Part shown: positions 7,220 to 14,151 of the stretch, one piece after another
How positions within the stretch are numbered: position 1 is the stretch's first letter
Layout of the letters: every line of letters begins with the position of its first letter
NCBI GenBank assembly: GCA_014523625.1
Contig: JAATVP010000207.1
Span: 1 to 18,004 of the forward strand
Reading direction: 5' to 3'
DNA: 18,004 nt
Origin: Nitrososphaerales archaeon TH5896
Lineage (GTDB): Archaea; Thermoproteota; Nitrososphaeria; Nitrososphaerales; Nitrososphaeraceae
Translations under genes and position numbers: made by a program
Notes under the pieces: generated by a model
Seen by the model: only the letters and a program-made list of their open reading frames with translations
Database searches by the model: none
What the model was told of the DNA's origin: nothing

Positions 7220-7310
7220 ATACAGAACGATCCAATATGCAGCACCAGGAATGGAATAAGTGCTTCGTTCATGCTAGTGAAAACCTAAACTAACTCTCCA
7301 ATTTAGTAAA

Positions 7311-7922
7311 CTATTCCTCCCAAAGGGACATTTTTTCCTGTTTTAGCTTTCGTCTGTAGTTCTGCAACATCGCATAAACACTCTTGTGAGAACTTCCTTT
7401 CGACAATAGAATTATCGCCTCAACTGCTACCTTAATGGCCTCAAAAATTCCGATAAAACCAACTGTGTGTCCGTAGACTGAAACATCGGCGCCGCTCAGC
7501 TCTTCAATGGTGCGTCGTGACTTTCCACGTTCACCTATGATTCTGCCCTTTAATCTGCTCATCGAGCTCTGCGAGTTCCCTACATAGTCCCTCATATCAA
7601 GCAATTGAAAAACAACATCCTCATGGAGCAATTTGAATGCCCTCTCCGGTGAAAAGCCTCGGGCAATTGCAGAGATTATTTCTAGCGCTTTGAATGGATC
7701 TCCTTCGAGTAATGATCTGGAGTCGTATCCAACAATCACGTTCCCAGTCTCACTCTCAATCTCAACGTTGACCCTACATTCCTGCTTTATTCTCTCTACT
7801 ACTACACCTTTCCTGCCAATTAATACCCCTATCCTTTCTCCGGGAACCCTGACTGACTGGTGGGAGACTTCTGGCCCATAGTTAGACGCTCCCAAGTCAT
7901 CTTCCACGCTCAATCCTGGCAT
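7311..7922 (-). CDS. Two-KH-domain RNA-binding protein, archaeal Dim2/Pno1-like
   Basis: A 203-residue RNA-binding protein related to eukaryotic Pno1/Dim2 and Krr1, which work in 3' maturation of small-subunit rRNA; archaeal homologues bind near the 16S 3' end and aIF2-alpha. KH1 starts at VRVPGERIGVLIGRKGVV (24-41) with the GxxG loop at 36-39. KH2 lies around 124-170 with RLKGRIIGERGKSRRTIEEL; its GERG loop is intact. The linker GFSPERAFKLLHED (89-102) is characteristic of the archaeal family, and the C-terminus is a basic helix (YRRKLKQEKMSLWEE). The start is ATG at 7922; a TATA-like CTTTAATATAG (reverse strand, 7952-7962) lies 35 bases upstream, giving a short leader. DUF424 sits upstream on the same strand, so both may belong to a translation/ribosome group. 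Confidence 0.9.
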   Translation of the reverse strand: MPGLSVEDDLGASNYGPEVSHQSVRVPGERIGVLIGRKGVVVERIKQECRVNVEIESETGNVIVGYDSRSLLEGDPFKALEIISAIARGFSPERAFKLLHEDVVFQLLDMRDYVGNSQSSMSRLKGRIIGERGKSRRTIEELSGADVSVYGHTVGFIGIFEAIKVAVEAIILLSKGSSHKSVYAMLQNYRRKLKQEKMSLWEE

Positions 7923-8010
7923 TTCCCTGTTTCTTCATTGGGGTAAATTAGCTATATTAAAGTAACAGCTTTGAAAATTGAGAAAATCAAAAAAGTGAGA
8001 AACAAGAACT

Positions 8011-8355
8011 CTACCTATGGTAGAATTTGAAAATCATTAAGAAAGGGATGCCACAGATCCACTTAACACTAGCCTCTTTTGCTAGTCCCATTGAAATGGC
8101 CATCGCAACAATCTTCTCGCCGACAAGATTGGCAATCGAGCATTTGTTCAGAAGGTCAGCGGCTTGCTCCTTTTCAATTACTTCTTCTTGAAAATACTCT
8201 CTCGATAGAGAAATGACCACTTCTCCCTGCCTTAGTGTCCTGTCGACTAGATCTGAATCGCAGACGCTTATCATTAAAGAGTCACTATATTTTGTCGTTC
8301 TGGCGGCATAAATTTCGGTATCTCCGCGCAATGACTTCAAGTATAAAGGTCTCAT
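8011..8355 (-). CDS. DUF424 family protein
   Basis: A 114-residue archaeal protein of the DUF424 family, of unknown biochemical role but often found near translation genes. The recognisable core is the middle-to-C-terminal part: EVVISLSREYFQE (about 44-56), the helix EKEQAADLLNKCSIANLVGEKIVAMAISMGL (positions 61-91), where ANLVGEKIV is the best conserved stretch, and the closing beta strand with GIPFLMIFKF. Length is usual for the family. The ATG at 8355 overlaps the TGA of a possible 48-residue upstream gene (ATGA overlap), and the KH-domain gene follows 88 bases downstream. A TATA-like GCTTTATGCA (reverse strand, about 8381-8390) lies about 31 bases upstream, so it may also have its own promoter. 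Confidence 0.82.
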   Translation of the reverse strand: MRPLYLKSLRGDTEIYAARTTKYSDSLMISVCDSDLVDRTLRQGEVVISLSREYFQEEVIEKEQAADLLNKCSIANLVGEKIVAMAISMGLAKEASVKWICGIPFLMIFKFYHR

Positions 8356-8498
8356 GTTAGTATATTAACGATCACATTCATGCATAAAGCGGCCTGATCA
8401 TGAACTAGATGCATAAGCATCCTCGATTTTTCCTTTTCAAGTTTAGATGCTATTCTCTCGGATCTCTTTTTGATCAGATTAATTAGGAGGTTCAACAT
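8352..8498 (-). CDS. Possible 48-residue helical protein upstream of DUF424
   Basis: A short frame from ATG 8498 whose TGA overlaps the ATG of the DUF424 gene by the classic ATGA four-base arrangement, which usually marks translational coupling. The product would be a small helical protein: a hydrophobic start (MLNLLINLIKK), a charged middle (SERIASKLEKEKSRM) and a hydrophobic end (MNVIVNIL). I do not recognise it. The same frame is open further upstream to 8651, but that part lies opposite the DUF373 coding region and is probably shadow. The case rests on the overlap and composition only. If real, its start codon lies just 25 bases from that of the divergent DUF373 gene, so the two would share a very compact promoter region. 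Confidence 0.35.
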   Translation of the reverse strand: MLNLLINLIKKRSERIASKLEKEKSRMLMHLVHDQAALCMNVIVNILT

Positions 8499-8523
8499 TC
8501 TTGTAACTAGTCCGGGCCCCAAA

Positions 8524-9705
8524 ATGCCAGATGTAATTGGTAAGAGTAAAGGATATCGAAAGAGTCTGCTTTCATCTTCAGAGGAAATCTTAAAGAAACC
8601 TGCATCACATAACAAGATTCTTGTCCTTTGTGTTGATAGAGATGACGACATAGGCTCTAAGGGGGGGCTGCAGACACCTATTGTTGGACGAAGTTCGTGT
8701 ATAAATGCAGGAATACGCTTGGCGATCGAAGACCCTGAAGATTCTGATGCGAATGCAATATTTGGAGCAGTAAAAACATATGAAGAGTTGATTTCTAAAG
8801 GGCATAATGCAGAGGTCGCACTGGTAGCTGGAAGATATGAAAGAGGAATAGAGGCCGATGAAAAAATCTATTCAGAAGTTCAGCTAATTATTAATTCATA
8901 CCAGGCAGACGCGGTCGTTTTGGTATCTGACGGAGAAGATGACGAAGTCGTAGTCCCTGTTTTGCAAACACTGGTGCCCATTATTTCACTGCAACGGATA
9001 ATAATTAAGCATAGCCGGAGTGTGGAGTATTCATACGCGGTTCTAGGCAGATATGTAAAAATGCTAGTATATGATCCAAGATATTCCAAATTCTTTTTGG
9101 GTGTTCCCGGAGCATTGTTGGTTGCAACAGGGATTGCGACTGTTTTCGGGCTGACTAAAGAAGCAGTTGCCCTTGCTTTGAGCATTCTTGGTATTGCATT
9201 CATTATGCGAGCTTTTGATTTAGATAAGGCAATCGGATCGTTAGGTAGGCCTACACCTTCGGGTTTCATTCGAATATTTTCGGTATTCTCAGGGATACTC
9301 ATAATTCTGGTTGCAATAGTCAATGGATTCTCGAATATTCCCGCTAATCTCATCGAACCTAATTCCGGCGTAACCGCAATAATTACGAACAGAATGATAG
9401 TTGGGTCTTTTATTCAAGGCACAATTACACTTCTGTGGATAGGCATTGCTACGATATTTGTTGGTTCGCTGCTCAGCAATTGGTTCAAAGGTAGTATCAA
9501 GACAATGTCAGATATTCTCCGGTTGGTAGTACTGGCGTTGCTATATATACCGGTCCTGCAGTTCACTTCGATTCTTACCGAGGGAGCAAATCCTTTTAGT
9601 TTGATATCGTCTATCCTGATTGGTTTGGCAGTTACTCTTGTTGCGGCTACATTTTTGTTCCAGTATTTTAGAAATAGAAAAGGCGGAGAAGTCCTGAAAC
9701 ACTAA
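8524..9705 (+). CDS. DUF373 family integral membrane protein
   Basis: A 393-residue archaeal DUF373 protein of unknown function. The cytoplasmic N-terminal part holds the family hallmark VLCVDRDDDIGSKGGLQTPIVG (residues about 33-54) and continues as an alpha/beta domain (GAVKTYEEL, VALVAGRYERG, VVLVSDGEDDEVVVPVL). From about residue 195 it becomes a membrane protein with six or so helices (starting FFLGVPGALLVATGIATVFGL). The frame stays open to a TTG at 8470, but I chose ATG 8524 because it is the first ATG and the extra 18 residues are not typical. An AGGAGG at 8485-8490 lies 33 bases upstream with no ATG, GTG or TTG properly spaced, so its meaning is unclear. The cis-prenyltransferase gene follows 72 bases downstream on the same strand, suggesting a role around polyprenyl lipids or the cell envelope (inference). 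Confidence 0.85.
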   Translation: MPDVIGKSKGYRKSLLSSSEEILKKPASHNKILVLCVDRDDDIGSKGGLQTPIVGRSSCINAGIRLAIEDPEDSDANAIFGAVKTYEELISKGHNAEVALVAGRYERGIEADEKIYSEVQLIINSYQADAVVLVSDGEDDEVVVPVLQTLVPIISLQRIIIKHSRSVEYSYAVLGRYVKMLVYDPRYSKFFLGVPGALLVATGIATVFGLTKEAVALALSILGIAFIMRAFDLDKAIGSLGRPTPSGFIRIFSVFSGILIILVAIVNGFSNIPANLIEPNSGVTAIITNRMIVGSFIQGTITLLWIGIATIFVGSLLSNWFKGSIKTMSDILRLVVLALLYIPVLQFTSILTEGANPFSLISSILIGLAVTLVAATFLFQYFRNRKGGEVLKH

Positions 9706-9777
9706 GCTATCTGATCCTAAATAAGGTCCAAACAATAAAATCGTAGATGAGACCTTCGCTAATTTGGATAGGCTCTG

Positions 9778-10587
9778 ATGCAAACAATTGAGAACGGGAA
9801 GGCATTTGCTGGAACTCTTCTACAATTGAGCGGGCTATACCAATACTATGAGAGGAGACTCCAATCACATATTCTTTGTAATCCCCTACCAAATCATGTT
9901 GCGATTATTCTGGACGGAAACAGGCGTTGGGCGAGATTAAATCTCTTAAATGTTGATGAAGGTCACTTTGTTGGCGCAGACAAGGCCGAGGAGCTTCTCA
10001 ACTGGATCCATGACATTGGGATTAGAATTACGACTCTCTATATCCTTTCGACTGAAAACCTCAATAGAAATGATGAAGAAGTTAACAATATTTATGACCT
10101 ACTATGTATAAAATTACAAAGGCTCTACAATGATTCGCGTATTCACAAGAGAAGAATGAAGATAAAGGCCATTGGAAACGTTGAGTTGGTGCCGATTAAG
10201 CTACAAAAGATATTAAACGAGTTAGAAAAAGCAACCTGCGAATATGACTCGATGTTTTTAAACATTGCAGTGGCCTACGGTGGTCAAAAGGAACTTATTG
10301 ATGCAATTAAGCGAATAGCCGGAATGGCCGTCGCAGGGGATATTAGAGTAGAGGACATCAACGAAAAAACGATTGAATCTTGTCTCTATACTTCTCATCT
10401 ACCGCAACCAGAGCCCGATCTTGTACTGCGAACCTCTGGAGAAAGGCGGCTCAGTGGCTTCTTGTTATGGCAGAGCGCGTACAGCGAGATAATATTCATG
10501 GATGTTTTCTGGCCTCAATTCAGGAAGATCGACTTTATGCGAGCAATTAGAATTTATCAGAATAGAGTAAGAAAATATGGTCTCTAG
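9778..10587 (+). CDS. uppS: cis-Prenyltransferase (undecaprenyl/dehydrodolichyl diphosphate synthase family)
   Basis: A 269-residue enzyme that lengthens farnesyl or geranylgeranyl diphosphate with isopentenyl diphosphate in cis to make the long polyprenyl carrier used for N-glycosylation and envelope glycans. Conserved regions appear in order: HVAIILDGNRRWA (40-52) with the catalytic/magnesium Asp D46, the VGADKAEELLNW helix, TLYILSTENLNR (about 86-97), VAYGGQKELIDAI (about 164-176), and the C-terminal EPDLVLRTSGERRLSGFLLW block with the diphosphate-binding RTSGE. An N-terminal LSGLYQYYERRLQ helix is typical of archaeal members. ATG 9778 was chosen because it keeps that helix. It overlaps the next gene by 11 bases, and DUF373 precedes it. 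Confidence 0.93.
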   Translation: MQTIENGKAFAGTLLQLSGLYQYYERRLQSHILCNPLPNHVAIILDGNRRWARLNLLNVDEGHFVGADKAEELLNWIHDIGIRITTLYILSTENLNRNDEEVNNIYDLLCIKLQRLYNDSRIHKRRMKIKAIGNVELVPIKLQKILNELEKATCEYDSMFLNIAVAYGGQKELIDAIKRIAGMAVAGDIRVEDINEKTIESCLYTSHLPQPEPDLVLRTSGERRLSGFLLWQSAYSEIIFMDVFWPQFRKIDFMRAIRIYQNRVRKYGL

Positions 10588-10771
10588 AAAATTATGCCGT
10601 ATGTGTTATTTAGTGACATTTGATGTTATTGACAAACGCCGCATCAATTCCAAGTTGTCCAATGGAGGATATTGTAAGCAAAGAACGCATTTTCTTCGTT
10701 GGCGAAGTCATCTGAGTTACCTCTGTATGCTGAGACTTAGACTGACCAACTGCCGTTCATGCATGCGCTAA
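10577..10771 (+). CDS. Small Cys-pair protein between uppS and the Nudix gene
   Basis: A 64-residue basic protein with two CxxC pairs, C7-x2-C10 near the start and C59-x2-C62 at the very end, plus single cysteines at 33 and 50. The layout could bind one zinc in a treble-clef or ribbon-like fold; this is inference. Between them lie VTFDVIDKRRIN and a Trp/His/Arg-rich stretch (RTHFLRWRSHLSYL). The ATG overlaps the last 11 bases of uppS, and the TAA is only three bases before the ATG of the Nudix gene, so it fills the gap exactly as an operon member would. I know no named family for it. Alternative: a chance open frame, which the placement and paired cysteines make less likely. Confidence 0.5.
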   Translation: MVSRKLCRMCYLVTFDVIDKRRINSKLSNGGYCKQRTHFLRWRSHLSYLCMLRLRLTNCRSCMR

Positions 10772-10774
10772 AAA

Positions 10775-11203
10775 ATGATTATGGAACATTCAGCAGGAGC
10801 AGTTCTCTTTGGATACTTCCCATATGGTGAAAGAAAGTTCTTGTTGCTACACTATTCTTCGGGTCATTGGGACTTCGCAAAAGGTAATGTGGAAGTAGGA
10901 GAAACTGAAGTACAAGCTGTCATAAGAGAAATTTTCGAAGAGACGGGTATAACCGACTTGCGATTCGTGGAAGGATATATCCAATCAATATTTTATAAAT
11001 ATAGGCGAGATGGGAATTTGGTACAAAAGAAGGTCAGTTTTTATCTCGCCCAAACACCAAGCAGAAATATAAAGCTGTCAAATGAACACCAGGATTTTCT
11101 CTGGGCGGATTATCATTCGGCTTTAAAAACTCTAACGTACCGGTCGGCTCGAGATGTTCTCATCTCAGCAAATAATTTTGTCAATGGCAAGCAGACACTA
11201 TGA
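10775..11203 (+). CDS. Nudix hydrolase, Ap4A-hydrolase-like
   Basis: A 142-residue Nudix enzyme that would cleave a nucleoside diphosphate linked to another group, with release of phosphate or a nucleotide. The full Nudix box is present at residues 37-59: G37, E43, the REIFEE core (R51, E52, E55, E56) and G58, which together hold magnesium. The surroundings (SGHWDFAKGNVEVGETE, and a strand order with KKVSFYLAQ) resemble diadenosine tetraphosphate hydrolases; the preceding HWDFAKG is typical of that group, but substrates cannot be fixed from sequence. The start at 10775 could equally be the second ATG at 10781. It is the last gene of the forward cluster and ends nine bases before the convergent pyrF. 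Confidence 0.88.
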   Translation: MIMEHSAGAVLFGYFPYGERKFLLLHYSSGHWDFAKGNVEVGETEVQAVIREIFEETGITDLRFVEGYIQSIFYKYRRDGNLVQKKVSFYLAQTPSRNIKLSNEHQDFLWADYHSALKTLTYRSARDVLISANNFVNGKQTL

Positions 11204-11212
11204 ACTTTGTCC

Positions 11213-11974
11213 CTAGCGTTTTCTTAAGCTATCTTGGAGTAAACCCAGGGTCTTCAATGGTTCTGCGCTCTGAATTATGCTTCTGCCAATAATAAAATAA
11301 TCTACCCCATACTTAGAGGCTTGCAATATGCTCCCTCCCTGATGCCCTAAGCCGGGAGAAAAAATTGGTGCTGGCTTTCCAGATGCAATTTCATTAATTA
11401 TATGGGGCTTAGTAGCTCCTACAACCAATCCATCTACCTTTGCTTCTTTGGCATATTTTAAAAGCAAACGATATAGTGGCACTCTTCTAATTCCATTCTT
11501 CTCAGACTTATCATAAACCTGGATTCCGTACGTTTGCGAGGCACCAGGATGGCTCATATAGATTATCGCCAAAATACCTGTACCTAATGAGTGGGCTTTC
11601 TTTACTAATTCAATTGTTTCCAATCTGCCGATAATGGGATTAGCTATTATTGCGTCAAAACCCTCTTCAACTAGGCATTTCAAGGCTATCTCATTTGTCG
11701 AAGGGATATCATTAAGCTTGATGTCTGCTATTACTTGTATGCCATATGAATGGCACATTTGTATAATTTTAGTCATTTCATCTTGACCTAGAGGTACGAT
11801 TACATGAAGGTTAAATTTGATAGCGCAAATACCAGATTCTAGGAGACTAACAATTTCATTCAAATATTTGGATAAGTCATTTTCTTGAACGGGATCTAGC
11901 GCTAAGATAATGTTGCTCTGTTTTTTCTTGGAAGATGTCCATATCCTAGAGGAGAAATTTTCACCTGAACTCAA
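11213..11974 (-). CDS. pyrF: Orotidine 5'-phosphate decarboxylase
   Basis: A 253-residue TIM-barrel enzyme that makes UMP from OMP, the last step of de novo pyrimidine synthesis. Active-site features are visible in order: ALD with D27 on strand 1, AIKFN with K53 on strand 2, and the signature ADIKLNDIPST with D84-x-K86-x2-D89, the Asp-Lys-Asp charge network. The phosphate-binding end FSPGLGHQGG and the FIIGRSIIQ strand follow near the C-terminus. The N-terminus is about 20 residues longer than the barrel needs. The first possible codon is TTG at 11974, which lies inside the 3' end of the upstream unknown gene (14-base overlap), pointing to translational coupling. No orotate phosphoribosyltransferase gene is adjacent. 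Confidence 0.92.
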   Translation of the reverse strand: MSSGENFSSRIWTSSKKKQSNIILALDPVQENDLSKYLNEIVSLLESGICAIKFNLHVIVPLGQDEMTKIIQMCHSYGIQVIADIKLNDIPSTNEIALKCLVEEGFDAIIANPIIGRLETIELVKKAHSLGTGILAIIYMSHPGASQTYGIQVYDKSEKNGIRRVPLYRLLLKYAKEAKVDGLVVGATKPHIINEIASGKPAPIFSPGLGHQGGSILQASKYGVDYFIIGRSIIQSAEPLKTLGLLQDSLRKR

Positions 11975-12665
11975 GGGATCTCACTAATGGGTGTGGTTTT
12001 GCAAGCCTAATTAACTTGAGATATATATAGCCGTGCTCATCTATCCTGTTGTAAAATGAGGTAGCTTCGGATTTCTGGCTCGAATATCTTAGGAACGATG
12101 TAGCTGGACATTCATCCAAAACTACATAATAGAAATAGGAGAATGTGTCGCTCTCACTTACGCTCATAGGTGCTCCTATGATGTACTTTGTTTGATTTTC
12201 GATTTTTTGTTCAAATATCAAAAGAGGTAAAGGTGGTTCTTCATATATGGTCTTGTAGGCACACACCTTGGATAAACTTGCAAGATCTGATAATCTGATG
12301 GCTACATACTCGAACGTTGAAGTGACCTTGCTTGATCTAGAAAAACTCTTGGGAGATTTGTCGATCTTTACAATTGGAGAATAGACAAAAGTGGGATTTG
12401 ACACATATTCGACCAGTGTTACCTCTTCAACTTCACCAACAATTCGATACGCTAAATATTCTCCAACTCTCCCAAACTCATTCTTGACAAAGAAGATGAC
12501 AGGTCTCCCGTTCACAAAATCGACCTGAACTGCCAAGGCCGGAGCTCCATTCAATGAAAGGGAAAAGGACGGAAGAGGTACACGTTCCAGAGCACAGACA
12601 AGCCTGCCAAAGTCCTTCAACCCAGAAAGCTCAACATACCATGGTGATTTTATCCGCAATTTCAA
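11961..12665 (-). CDS. Unknown protein overlapping pyrF
   Basis: A 234-residue protein I do not recognise. It has no membrane helix, signal peptide or familiar motif. The pattern is largely beta: alternating hydrophobic stretches such as SFSLSLNGAPALAVQVDF (33-50), RPVIFFVKNEF, YLAYRIVGEVEEVTLVEYV, KYIIGAPMSV and FSYFYYVVLDE, ending in a short helix with YIYLKLIRLAKP. Its stop lies 14 bases inside pyrF, so the two are almost surely one transcription unit, and a role connected with nucleotide metabolism or simple co-expression are both possible. The start is TTG at 12665; no other usual start exists in the first 60 codons, and a TATA-like TTTTAATA (reverse strand, 12685-12692) lies about 24 bases upstream. 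Confidence 0.72.
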   Translation of the reverse strand: MKLRIKSPWYVELSGLKDFGRLVCALERVPLPSFSLSLNGAPALAVQVDFVNGRPVIFFVKNEFGRVGEYLAYRIVGEVEEVTLVEYVSNPTFVYSPIVKIDKSPKSFSRSSKVTSTFEYVAIRLSDLASLSKVCAYKTIYEEPPLPLLIFEQKIENQTKYIIGAPMSVSESDTFSYFYYVVLDECPATSFLRYSSQKSEATSFYNRIDEHGYIYLKLIRLAKPHPLVRSLEFR

Positions 12666-12684
12666 ATAGATTCATCAGAGATCC

Positions 12685-12692
12685 TATTAAAA
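12685..12692 (-). promoter_or_regulatory. TATA box for the unknown-pyrF unit
   Basis: Reads TTTTAATA on the reverse strand, about 24 bases upstream of the TTG at 12665, consistent with a leaderless mRNA. Its upstream edge overlaps the proximal arm of the 8-base inverted repeat at 12690-12697/12720-12727. Confidence 0.45.
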
Positions 12693-12732
12693 GCATGTGA
12701 AAAAGATACACGATATTACCATGCTTTGTATC
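12690..12732. repeat. Inverted repeat with pseudoknot-like pairing upstream of the unknown-pyrF unit
   Basis: AAAGCATG at 12690-12697 is the perfect reverse complement of CATGCTTT at 12720-12727. Within the 22-base loop, GATAC at 12705-12709 is the reverse complement of GTATC at 12728-12732, directly abutting the second arm. Either an operator-like dyad or, in a purA readthrough RNA, an H-type pseudoknot would fit. An 8-base inverted repeat by itself is expected several times by chance in 18 kb. Confidence 0.35.
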
Positions 12733-13047
12733 CTAAAATAACCAACTTCGCTATTCTAAATTTACTCGGTTGAAATGTAGTTCGACACCTGGCATGACAA
12801 GATTTAGGTCGCTAAGTCGTGGCCGTCAAGTCTTGTCTCTAAGGTTATAAACGCTAGAAATATGATGAGAATTAAACGTCTCCGCTTTCCTCCAATAAAT
12901 TGAATTACAAAATCTGCAGTATGGTCTAGGTAACCCGCAATAGATTCCTCCGATACGAGGCAACTTGGATCAATCAGGCAGAGCTTTGAAACCTGATGCA
13001 TTGTCCCTGTTAGTGAATGCGATTTGCTTCGACTAAATCGGATTAAG
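12728..13047. other. Stretch between purA and the unknown gene, one weak frame only
   Basis: Apart from the weak reverse frame at 12804-13001 listed separately, these bases show no gene, tRNA or repeat I can support. Bases 12728-12803 are A/T-rich without a clear T-run terminator for purA. Confidence 0.4.
12804..13001 (-). CDS. Weak candidate: 65-residue single-helix membrane protein
   Basis: From ATG 13001 the reverse strand stays open for 65 codons. The product would have a soluble N-terminal half (SEESIAGYLDHTADFVIQF), a basic patch (GGKRRR), one hydrophobic helix (LILIIFLAFITL) and a short acidic tail. An in-frame TTG at 13064 would extend it into the purA 3' end. Positive-inside placement of the basic patch before the helix is sensible for a membrane protein, but there is no family match I recognise and no promoter I can point to. 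It may be non-coding. Confidence 0.28.
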   Translation of the reverse strand: MHQVSKLCLIDPSCLVSEESIAGYLDHTADFVIQFIGGKRRRLILIIFLAFITLETRLDGHDLAT

Positions 13048-14049
13048 CTAGTATCTGCGATCAATTATGTCGTCGAGTTCCTGTCCAGTTCCTATTACTC
13101 CAACTTTTAGACCTACTTCTTTTTCGATATTATTGACAAACCTTTTGGCATCACTGGACAGATTATCGAATTGCCTTTTCCCTGCGTCGGAAGGGAAAAC
13201 AATATCGAGTTTTGTTAATGCTATCTGTGTGGCACTGTTCAGCATTATCGAACGCTTTGCTAAATCAAAATTGAAGGGTGCGGCTCTTCTCAATCGTCCT
13301 GTGACACTACCATATTCAGTCCATCCTTTTGAAGTAGTTTCTTCTAGTTCTAATTCTCCCTCAAGTGGACCCGAACCTACTCTTGTAACATATGCCTTGA
13401 ACACTATCAATACCTCGCTGACTTTTTTCGGTCCAATTCCGACATCAGAACAAATAGCAGATGCCGTTACATCCTTTGAGGTCACGAAGGGATAGGTCCC
13501 ATGGTAAAGAGAGAGGAACGTACCTTGCGTGCCTTCAACTAGAACGGTCTTATCATTGTCAATTGAGCTGTTTACGATACTTGGTATGTCCTGCAAATAC
13601 TCTGATAATTCAAACGAATCTCTTGCAAGTAATGCTTTTCGCAATGCTCGGTCGGCATTTGCAGGTCCTGTTCCCGTTCCAGTTGTTCCAATCCTATTTA
13701 AATTTGGATCGGAGCCATCCATTTCAATGTGAGTAGTAGCTATTATGCAACATTGAGGATCAACGAATGTTCTATCTTTTGTATCGAAATTTTTGATTTC
13801 TTCAAGAAGGACGTTCACGTTAATAAGAACTCCTGGGCCAATCATAAGTCTGGTTTGATTGCTTACTAGTGCACTTGGTAACATTCTGGTCTTATGTTCT
13901 TTTCCATGGAACATTACTGTATGCCCTGCATTGGGCCCTACTCCGCCCCGAACCGCCACATCGGCTTTATCTTTCCTAGCCAAATATGCAACAATTTTCC
14001 CCTTTCCTTCGTCACCAAAAAATCCACCTACGATCACCGTACACGGCAT
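13048..14049 (-). CDS. purA: Adenylosuccinate synthetase (short archaeal form)
   Basis: A 333-residue enzyme joining IMP and aspartate with GTP to form adenylosuccinate, the first committed step to AMP. The P-loop-like GFFGDEGKGK (9-18) holds the catalytic Asp D13, and GPNAGHTV (38-45) holds the catalytic His H43. Further conserved blocks are GTTGTGTGPA (about 122-131), EGTQGTFLS (about 172-180), VTSKDVTASAICSDVGIGP (about 189-207) with the family's T-A-S segment, and GSVTGRLRRAAPFN with the Arg pair near IMP. At 333 residues it matches the shortened archaeal enzyme rather than the roughly 430-residue bacterial one. ATG 14049 has a TATA-like CTTAAAATATG 27 bases upstream. It is divergent from the helical 155-residue gene. 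Confidence 0.95.
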   Translation of the reverse strand: MPCTVIVGGFFGDEGKGKIVAYLARKDKADVAVRGGVGPNAGHTVMFHGKEHKTRMLPSALVSNQTRLMIGPGVLINVNVLLEEIKNFDTKDRTFVDPQCCIIATTHIEMDGSDPNLNRIGTTGTGTGPANADRALRKALLARDSFELSEYLQDIPSIVNSSIDNDKTVLVEGTQGTFLSLYHGTYPFVTSKDVTASAICSDVGIGPKKVSEVLIVFKAYVTRVGSGPLEGELELEETTSKGWTEYGSVTGRLRRAAPFNFDLAKRSIMLNSATQIALTKLDIVFPSDAGKRQFDNLSSDAKRFVNNIEKEVGLKVGVIGTGQELDDIIDRRY

Positions 14050-14070
14050 CCCATCTCATAAATAGGATCA

Positions 14071-14081
14071 CATATTTTAAG
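14071..14081 (-). promoter_or_regulatory. TATA box for purA
   Basis: Reads CTTAAAATATG on the reverse strand, centred 27 bases upstream of the purA ATG at 14049; the spacing fits a leaderless transcript. Confidence 0.55.
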
Positions 14082-14120
14082 CAAATGGCATTACTGCGGT
14101 GATCAAGATATCATCTTACA

Positions 14121-14128
14121 TTAATAAG
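14121..14128 (+). promoter_or_regulatory. TATA box for the 155-residue helical protein gene
   Basis: TTAATAAG centred 27 bases upstream of the ATG at 14152; divergent from the purA promoter 40 bases away. Confidence 0.45.
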
Positions 14129-14151
14129 CAACATTTCAAAATTACTAAAAT

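Noticed and set aside
8470..8523. TTG-started N-terminal extension of DUF373
   Set aside because: The added residues are not typical of the family, and ATG 8524 is the first ordinary start; kept only as an alternative.
8880..9353. 157-codon reverse open frame within DUF373
   Set aside because: It is antisense to the membrane domain of DUF373 and has no features of its own.
13067..13736. Forward open frames opposite purA
   Set aside because: They are antisense shadows of the strongly conserved purA coding sequence.
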